Under the pieces are notes generated by a model, which did no database searches, had not been told where the DNA came from, and saw only the letters and a program-made list of their open reading frames with translations. A stretch of DNA of 25,346 nucleotides from assembly GCF_002224125.1 (NCBI RefSeq), contig NZ_NCSM01000025.1, positions 1 through 25,346 on the forward strand, read 5' to 3'. Source of the DNA: Streptomyces sp. NBS 14/10. GTDB lineage: Bacteria; Actinomycetota; Actinomycetes; Streptomycetales; Streptomycetaceae. Each line of letters starts with the position of its first letter. Positions within the stretch are counted from its first letter, which is position 1. This document shows, piece by piece, positions 23,801 to 25,346 of this stretch. Made by a program: the position numbers and the translations under genes.

Positions 23801-25346
23801 CGCCTGCCCGCCCACCACGTAGTCGGCCAGCCAAGGGTGGGTGGTCAGGGACAGCGTGCCGGTCAGGACCAGCTCCTCGGAGGCCGCCACCGTCATGGCG
23901 GCGCCCAGCAGCGGGTGCCCGGCCGGCTCCAGTCCCGCACCGGTCAGGTCCGCCGCGCTCACCGAGGCGGACGGCCAGAAACGCTCGTGCTGGAAGGCGT
24001 AGGTGGGCAGGTCGACCCGGCGCGCACCGGTTCCGGCGAAGAACGCGGACCAGTCCACGCCGACGCCTGTCACATGCAGCCGGGCCAGCGCCGCCACCAC
24101 GGCGGACCGCTCATCCCGGTCCTTGCGCAGCGCCGGGACCACCACGGCGTCCTCGGGCACCGACTCCTGGGCCATCGCCGACAGCACGCCGTCCGGGCCC
24201 AGCTCGACCAGTACGGAAACACCTTCCTCGGTCAGCGTCCGCAGGCCGTCGGCGAACCGCACCGACTCCCGTACGTGCCGCACCCAGTACTCCGGCGACA
24301 GCAGCTCCTCCGCCGTGGCGAGGCGGCCGGTCAGATTGGACACGACGGGGATGGCCGGCTCCTGGGGCGACAGACGTGCCACCACATGCCGGAAGTCCGC
24401 CAGCATCGGGTCCATCAAAGGGGAGTGGAAGGCGTGGCTGACGGCCAGCCGCTTGGTCTTGCGGCCCTCGGCCTCGAGGTCGGCCGCGACCCGATCCACC
24501 TGGGACTCTTCACCGGCGATCACCACCGAACGCGGTCCGTTGAGCGCGGCGATCGACACCCGCTCGCCCAGATACGGGACGACCTCGTCCTCGGTCGCCT
24601 GTACGGACACCATCGCCCCGCCGTACGGCAGCTCCTGCATCAGCCGGGCCCGGGCGGCCACCAGCGTGCAGGCGTCCGCCAGCGAGAACACACCCGCCGC
24701 ATGCGCGGCCACGACCTCGCCGATCGAATGCCCGGCGAGACAGTCCGGCCGGACACCCCAGGACTCCAGCAGCCGGAACAGCGCCACCTCGACGGCGAAC
24801 AGCGCGGGCTGCGTCCATCCCGTCTCGTCCAGCAGCGCCGCGTCGGCCGAACCGGGCTCGGCGAAGAGCACGTCCCGCAGCGGGCGGTCCAGTTCCCGGT
24901 CCAGATGCGCACACACCGCGTCGAGGGCTTCGGCGAAGACCGGGAAGCGACCGTACAACTCCCGTCCCATACCGGCACGTTGGCTGCCCTGGCCGGAGAA
25001 CAGCACCCCGAGTTTGACGCCGCTCCTCGCCCCGCCACGGGCAATCTCCACCGGGCCGTCGTCATCACCGATGTCCGCCAGCAGCACGGCGCGGTGCTCG
25101 AACAGCGACCGGCCCGTGGCCAGCGAGTAGCCCACGTCCAACGGCGCCGGGCCGGGGTTCTCATCGGCCCATTCCCGCAGCCGCTCCAGCTGCGCCGCCA
25201 GCGCCTCTTCGCTCTTCGCCGACACCGGCCACGGCACCGGCCCCGCGACCACCGGCACGGTCTCGGACACCACACGCGCCGGACCCTGCTCGAGAATGAT
25301 GTGCGCGTTGGTACCGCTGATCCCGAACGACGAGACACCCGCCCGG
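8834..25346 (-). CDS. Modular type I polyketide synthase, modules A (partial), B and C; 5' end outside window
   Basis: This is a multimodular cytosolic megasynthase that extends a polyketide chain by three units. The frame is open to the right edge, so the true start is upstream; 5,503 codons are visible, ending at TGA 8836-8834. The first visible residues are the end of a ketosynthase ([16 protein letters not shown]). The Met at 25273 lies in the KS-AT linker and is not a start. Order: KS end-AT-DH*-ER-KR-ACP, KS-AT-DH-KR-ACP, KS-AT-DH-ER-KR-ACP, then a C-terminal docking domain. All three visible ATs have the malonyl-type HAFH motif, and every ACP has the LGFDSL phosphopantetheine site. There is no thioesterase, and the C-terminus is a docking domain, so the chain passes to another subunit, most simply the product of the gene starting 43 bases downstream. 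DH* lacks its catalytic His. The class is certain; the product and the gene name are not recognised. Confidence 0.97.
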   Translation of the reverse strand, partial: RAGVSSFGISGTNAHIILEQGPARVVSETVPVVAGPVPWPVSAKSEEALAAQLERLREWADENPGPAPLDVGYSLATGRSLFEHRAVLLADIGDDDGPVEIARGGARSGVKLGVLFSGQGSQRAGMGRELYGRFPVFAEALDAVCAHLDRELDRPLRDVLFAEPGSADAALLDETGWTQPALFAVEVALFRLLESWGVRPDCLAGHSIGEVVAAHAAGVFSLADACTLVAARARLMQELPYGGAMVSVQATEDEVVPYLGERVSIAALNGPRSVVIAGEESQVDRVAADLEAEGRKTKRLAVSHAFHSPLMDPMLADFRHVVARLSPQEPAIPVVSNLTGRLATAEELLSPEYWVRHVRESVRFADGLRTLTEEGVSVLVELGPDGVLSAMAQESVPEDAVVVPALRKDRDERSAVVAALARLHVTGVGVDWSAFFAGTGARRVDLPTYAFQHERFWPSASVSAADLTGAGLEPAGHPLLGAAMTVAASEELVLTGTLSLTTHPWLADYVVGGQACFPGTGFLELVVRAADQAGCDRIEDLSLTTPLVLPERGAVRVQLWVGSRDSLGHRELRFHSCPADGPGQEWALHATGVLTEGAEVADFDTTAWPPHGATTMDLDGLYEHHERAGLAYGPAFRGLRAVWTRGAEVFAEVAVPEDVRDGETFGVHPALLDAALHAAVFTDADGGEPGLLPSAWSGVSLHASGASTLRVRLTRSGPDTVALTAVDVQGAPVISVGSLALRPVSTRTVATTGRDELNSLFRVEWVPRQLDGAAGAAEWAVLGTDAWDLAAVLESAGVTRDTTPVRALADLTGPEGAAAPQVVVAPLMGEPLVGDDPARGPESVRELTHHALELLRDWLAEERFARSRLVFVTRGAVADADQDITDLAAAAVWGLVRSAQSENPGRFLLVDLDDSAESAAVLPALPGLLDAEEPQAVVRAGAVRVARMTQLASSDSLVPPTGAPWRLDIRAKESLDTNEKGSLDGLTLAACPDTLEPLTGREVRVAIRAAGVNFRDVLGALGRYPGEAGPLGSEAAGVVEAIGPEVTGLRPGDPVMGLLSGGFGPVGVTDERLLTRVPEGWTWETAASVPLAFLTANHALVELAGLRAGEKVLIHAGAGGVGMAAIQLARHLGADVFATASEGKWDTLRSLGVAEEHIASSRTTEFEPRFAAATDGGGVDVVLNALSGEHVDASLRLLAPGGRFLELDNLNKANIRDPEALPEYHYQPFDLGLVDHEHIQRMLVELVRLFRDGSLRPLPVRTWDVRRAREAFRHMSLARHIGKVVLTMPRRWDAEGTVLITGGTGGLGAELARHLVTRRGHRHLLLAGRRGLDAPGAVELRDELIAYGAEVTVAACDLSERAATAELLAAVPAGHPLTAVVHTAGVLDDGVIGSLTPERLDTVLRPKVDAAWHLHELTRDLDLAAFVCYSSVSGVMGTAGQANYAAGNVFLDALAQHRRAHGLPAISLAWGAWAQGTGMTSTLSDDEMRRISEAGMPPLSVERGLALFDAATACDEALVLPLGIGSGALRLPGGVPAILRGLVRPGRRKAAGGVAELSRAGLAERLAALPEDERSRFLVDLVRTEVAQVLRYSRTAAIGADRAFKDLGFDSLTAIELRNQLAATTGLSLPSTLVFDHPTPAALAQLLLTELMGTGTETALPAMSTAPLMDDPIVIVGMSCRFPGGVRSPEQLWDLVADGRDAISAFPTDRGWDLGILADDPDGRGGGAIREGGFVYDAAEFDAGFFGISPREALAMDPQQRLLLEAAWEAFERTGIDPVSLRSSRTGVFVGTNGQDYSTLVMNAGEELAGHAGTGLAASVASGRLSYTLALEGPAMTVDTACSSSLVALHLAAQALRSGECSLALAGGVTVMSTSVGFAGFSRQGGLAPDGRCKAFAEAADGTGWSEGVGMLVVERLSDARRNGHEVLAVVRGSAINQDGASNGLTAPNGPSQQRVIRQALASAGLSTSDVDAVEAHGTGTRLGDPIEAQALLATYGQEREQPLWLGSVKSNLGHTQAAAGVAGVIKMVMAMRHGVLPPTLHVDAPTSHVDWSAGAVELLAERIEWPEADRPRRAGVSSFGISGTNAHIILEQGPAPAAPEDSSAAPGLVPRLVPWLVSGKNEPALRAQTDQLMSFVDTNPGLAPVDVGFSLATSRSAFEHRAVLLADGEGVAAVAEGAADTEPTVAFLFSGQGSQRLGMGRELYGRFPVFADALDGVCARLDAHMERPLRDVLFAETGSADAELLDQTVFTQPALFAVEVALFRLVESWGVRPDYLAGHSIGEIAAAHVAGVFSLPDACTLVAARGRLMQELPSGGAMVSLQATEDEVSPYLTGRVSIAAVNGPRSVVIAGEETAVSEVAARFAEEGHRTRRLRVSHAFHSPLMEPMLDGFRRVVEELSIEAPRIPLVSNVTGEMASAESVCSPEYWVRHVREAVRFADGVAALSAAGVTAFLEVGPDGVLAAMAQDSLPEPSAGTVVIPALRKDQEEERALLTALARLHVIGVRVDWQALFAGTGARRVDLPTYAFQRRRYWPATSLRTGDASGLGLVSALHPLLGAAVELADSSGLLFTGRLSLATHPWLADHAAGGVVLFPGTGFLELAIRAGDQVGCGSVEELTLATPLVVPERDAVAVQLRVGEPDDSGRRSLTVYSRPADIAEGPWVRHATGVLAAGERRVESRGAVWPPEGATEVDLEGFYERFAEGGFAYGSVFQGLRAVWRRGDEIFAEVALDEQVTDAESFGVHPALLDAALHAALFVDLDASAAGRLPFSWNGVCLHAGGASTLRVRLTKAGPESVSLMALDPAGDPVVSVDSLVLRAVSTEHMAAASARRHDSLFQLEWTPLPTPGSAHGTEDAPDAVVVPIDGRAHGDEAGPDTVADTARALTSKALRLIQDWTADDRPARSRLVFVTRGAVAAEDGDAVLDLGAAAVWGLVRAAQVENPDQFVLIDLDEKENAAEAIPAVLASGEPQAVIRDGAVRVGRLGRPATGELEPRQWDPAGTVLITGGTGGLGRLLARHLVAEHGVRHLLLASRRGGESDAVVEMVAELTAHGAEVRVVACDVANRAAVSELLAGIPEEHPLTAVVHTAGVLDDGVIGSLTPDRLDTVFRPKVDAAWQLHDLTQDMNLAAFVVFSSVTGIVGGAGQANYAAANSFLDGLAQYRRAHGLAATSLAWGPWEQSAGMTGDLGEADVKRMARGGMSPLPAEQGLALFDTACSLGHALLVPARVDVAALRAGREVPWLVRSDADRTPRRHAAASDPAAAATLTQRLTELRPADRVRAVVDLVSTEVASVLGHESPEAVEVRHEFRELGFDSLTAVELRNQLANATGLRLPSTLVFDYPTPLALAEHLVAELFGTDSGPLAPAPRRTPVDDDPIAIVSMACRYPGGVDSAESLWQLVSDGLDGISGFPTTRGWDLDALYDPDRNARGNTSYVREGGFLHEAGEFDAGFFGISPREALAMDPQQRLLLETSWEAIERAGIDPLTLRGSRTGVFAGVMYHDYGSGAEFPEEVMSFVGTGTAGSVMSGRVAYALGLEGPAVTVDTACSSSLVAMHWAAQALRAGECALALAGGVTVMATPGPFVDFSAQGGLAADGRCKSFSESADGVGWSEGVGMLVLERLSDAQRNGHEVLAVLRGSAVNQDGASNGLTAPNGPSQQRVIKQALADAGLSPIDIDAVEGHGTGTTLGDPIEAEALLATYGRDRDAERPLWLGSVKSNIGHTQAAAGVAGVIKMIMALRYGTLPATLHLDEPTSHVDWTSGAVRLLTAPVEWPEGSRPRRAAVSSFGISGTNAHTILEQAPPAAAGAEDDTPDAAPGVMLAAAPGVVPVAVSGKTAEALRAQAARMLSHLERNPGLPPADLALSLLTTRSAFERRGVVLSGDRGEAMEGLRAFAVGGAAAGVVQDVAREDRVVAFLFSGQGSQRAGMGRELYGRFPVFAEALDEVCAHLDQGLGRPLREVMFAEPGSPEAALLDETGWTQPALFAVEVALFRLVESWGVRPDYLAGHSIGEIAAAHVAGVFSLADACTLVAARARLMQELPSGGVMVSLQATEEEVAPYLTAGVSIAAVNGPSSVVVAGDESAVLEVAATYEELGRKTRRLRVSHAFHSVLMDAMVAEFGRVARDISYEAPAIPFVSNLTGELADPELVCSAEYWVRHVRETVRFAAGMRWLDERGVTTYLELGPDGVLSAMAQESLSEKSAAGAVLVPALRKDLDEERALVTALARLHSHGVAVEWQRFFAGTGARRVELPTYAFQHELYWPAPAARTGDVTAAGLGAPEHPLLGAAVELADAGGLLFTGRLSLRSHPWLADHAVGGVVLFPGTGFLELAIRAGDQVGCDRVDELTLAAPLVLEERDAVAIQLWVAEPDESGRRGVNLYSRPADATDQPWVRHATGVLAAGQGPAEPTMSTWPPAEATPVELDGFYKRFAEGGFGYGPLFQGLRAVWQRGEETFAEVALPEQGSDAESFGIHPALLDAALHAVSFVDLGESDRGRLPFAWSGVSLHAGGASVLRVRIAKAGAESVSLTAVDMAGAVVLSAESLTLRPHSAEQQAGAHRGERDELFRLEWVPAPADPVAGTGLNTVGLTADEAADLAALETVPEVVTVAAGSAGAHDVVTSVHKETARVLGLIQEWAADDRFAHSRLAFVTRGAIAVDEGTPVRDLAGAAVWGLVRSAQAEHPDRFLLVDVDEREASRSALPVALASGEPQVVVRDGAVRVGRLARMSTATDLVPPADAAWRLDSRQKDRLDNLSLVEFPEATEPLRADEVRLAVRAAGMNFRDVLNALGMYPGDAGWMGCEAAGVVLETGSEITAFGVGDRVLGMVQGAFGPVAVADRRALVKVPDGWSFEDAAAVPLVFLTAYYGLVDLAGLSSGESVLVHAGAGGVGMAAIQLARHLGAEVFATASEGKWDTLRSLGIPDDHIASSRTTDFEERFLEVTGGRGVDVVLNSLAGEFVDASVRLLRSGGRFLEMGKTDIREAEAVEGDYLPFDLADAGLDRTQSMLVELMELFGAGVLHPLPVTTWDMRQARDAFRFMSQARHTGKIVLTMPPRWNPEGTVLITGGTGGLGSELARHVVAEHGVRRLLLTSRRGLDAPGAVELQAELIAHGAEVSVVACDASDRDAVAGLLAGIPVDHPLTAVVHTAGVLDDGVVGLLTPERVSAVLRPKVDAAWHLHELTRDLDLAAFVVFSSVAGSMGAPGQANYAAANSFLDALMMRRRAEGVAGQSLVWGPWAQDSGMTRGLTETDIQRMSAAGMPPISTEQGMALFDAATTLRHPVVLTAQLNLAALRAQGAPAPVLRGLLGAGPRPVARSTVVETSESLRDRLLNLRADERAEHMVRLVQEQSAMVLGYASAEKIDPAHRFSDLGFDSLTAVELRNRLSSGTGLRLLSTLIFDYPTPAVLAGYLVNELVPADAPDPTPSWMADLDRLDAALSDGFSDEITRTGVAIRLRQLLTKVTKAEAESDGPGATDRLESASADEILDFIDNELGRMNDR
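8837..9080 (-). other. C-terminal docking domain of the upstream PKS subunit
   Basis: After ACP-C the protein ends with about 80 residues containing helices with [11 protein letters not shown] and a terminal [19 protein letters not shown]. This matches the layout of class 1 actinobacterial C-terminal docking domains: two dimerising helices, a variable linker, then an acidic and hydrophobic recognition helix that binds the coiled coil of the next subunit. It shows that this subunit is not the terminal one. Pairing with the N-terminus of the next gene is inferred from adjacency and family type. Confidence 0.85.
9792..10820 (-). repeat. ER-KR tract of module C nearly identical to module D
   Basis: This stretch of about 1,029 bases, covering the back of the ER and the front of the KR, matches 3284-4312 at a constant offset of 6,508 bases. 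The ER nucleotide-binding part is close to identical. A patch near 10000-10100 (KR) is clearly less similar. Confidence 0.78.
13155..13587 (-). repeat. AT-C tract nearly identical to AT-D
   Basis: This 433-base part of the AT, covering the GHSIGE active site, matches 6653-7085 at a constant offset of 6,502 bases. A third, somewhat less similar copy starts at 18345 in AT-B, and AT-A (from about 24580 upward) is the most diverged of the four. Confidence 0.78.
14387..15055 (-). repeat. KS-C tract nearly identical to KS-D
   Basis: This 669-base part of KS-C aligns by eye without net gaps to 7861-8529 in KS-D at a constant offset of 6,526 bases. Long runs are identical, for example around the [10 protein letters not shown] and [16 protein letters not shown] coding stretches. 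It is a homologous module repeat and not a mobile element. Confidence 0.8.
15272..20339 (-). other. Module B KS-AT-DH-KR-ACP
   Basis: The KS runs from 20339 to about 19063, with catalytic Cys in TACSSS at 19820-19822, HGTGT near 19400-19415, and a KSNLGH motif. The AT runs from about 18795 to 17880, with active Ser at 18503-18505 and HAFH at 18203-18214, indicating malonyl-CoA. The DH runs from 17687 to about 16870, with His at 17588-17590 and Asp at 17096-17098, both present. There is no ER: after the DH and the structural part of the KR the sequence goes straight to the catalytic KR (about 16367-15740), with LDD at 16061-16069 and Tyr at 15896-15898. The ACP Ser is at 15395-15397. A B-type KR plus an intact DH predicts a trans (E) double bond. 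The KS substrate-side loop (GTNGQDY) differs from the HDY-type loop shared by KS C, D and E. Confidence 0.94.
20391..25346 (-). other. Module A (partial KS)-AT-DH*-ER-KR-ACP
   Basis: Only the last residues of the KS are in the window (about 25346-25280). The AT runs from about 25017 to 24110, with the GHSIGE active Ser at 24725-24727 and HAFH at 24425-24436, which indicates malonyl-CoA. The DH runs from 23917 to about 23115. It keeps the YGPAF motif and the [11 protein letters not shown]sp (23327-23329), but its first motif reads WLADY, with Tyr in place of the catalytic His. The ER is at about 22400-21480, with the [15 protein letters not shown] nucleotide-binding motif at 21961-22003. The KR is at about 21470-20850, with LDD at 21179-21187 and catalytic Tyr at 21014-21016, indicating a B-type active reductase. 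The ACP Ser is at 20513-20515. Predicted outcome: malonate extension with the beta-keto reduced only to a hydroxyl. Domain edges are approximate. Confidence 0.93.
23819..23821 (-). other. DH-A catalytic His replaced by Tyr (TAC)
   Basis: DH domains use the His of the HxxxGxxxxP motif together with an Asp. In modules B, C and D the motif begins WLADH (His codons at 17588-17590, 12395-12397 and 5896-5898). In module A the same position is TAC, Tyr, followed by VVGGQACFP. The downstream Asp motif is intact. CAC to TAC is a single base change, but neighbouring residues also differ from the other three DHs (QACF in place of VVLF), so this is a divergent domain and not just one odd base. Loss of activity follows from family knowledge; it is not shown directly. 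Confidence 0.88.

Noticed and set aside
25271..25273. ATG at 25273 as the start of the upstream PKS gene
   Set aside because: The frame stays open to the window edge and encodes the conserved end of a KS ([16 protein letters not shown]) just before this Met, so the gene begins outside the window.

Overview
The window is one continuous stretch of a modular type I polyketide synthase (PKS) assembly line, read entirely from the minus strand. The very high G+C content, the GC-rich third codon positions and the cis-AT module architecture point to an actinomycete, most likely a Streptomyces or close relative. That taxonomic statement is inference from composition and family. No tailoring gene, regulator, transporter, RNA gene, mobile element or CRISPR array is visible, and about 99.8% of the bases are coding.

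In transcription order (high to low coordinates), the first gene enters at the right edge without its start and ends at 8834. It holds the last part of module A and complete modules B and C, then a C-terminal docking domain. After a 43-base gap with a clear ribosome binding site, the second gene starts at 8790 and leaves the window at position 1 with no stop. It holds an N-terminal docking domain, complete module D, and the KS and nearly all of the AT of module E. Letters are local labels; true module numbers cannot be known from here.

Domain order: A = (KS end)-AT-DH*-ER-KR-ACP; B = KS-AT-DH-KR-ACP; C = KS-AT-DH-ER-KR-ACP; D = KS-AT-DH-ER-KR-ACP; E = KS-AT... . ATs A to D carry the GHSIGE and HAFH signatures of malonyl-CoA specificity. 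AT-E carries GHSQGE and YASH, the methylmalonyl-CoA signature. All four KRs have the LDD motif of B-type ketoreductases. DH* in module A has Tyr where the catalytic His should be, so that module should leave a beta-hydroxyl even though an ER is present. If the chain is processed collinearly, modules A to D build R-CH(OH)-CH2-CH=CH-(CH2)4-CO-S-, and module E adds a methyl-branched unit.

Modules C and D, which lie on either side of the gene boundary, are near-duplicates with long, nearly identical DNA tracts at an almost constant spacing of about 6.5 kb. This suggests recent module duplication or gene conversion. I cannot name the final product or assign gene symbols from sequence alone. The enzymology is of a well known class; any novelty lies in the product and in the silenced reductive loop of module A.
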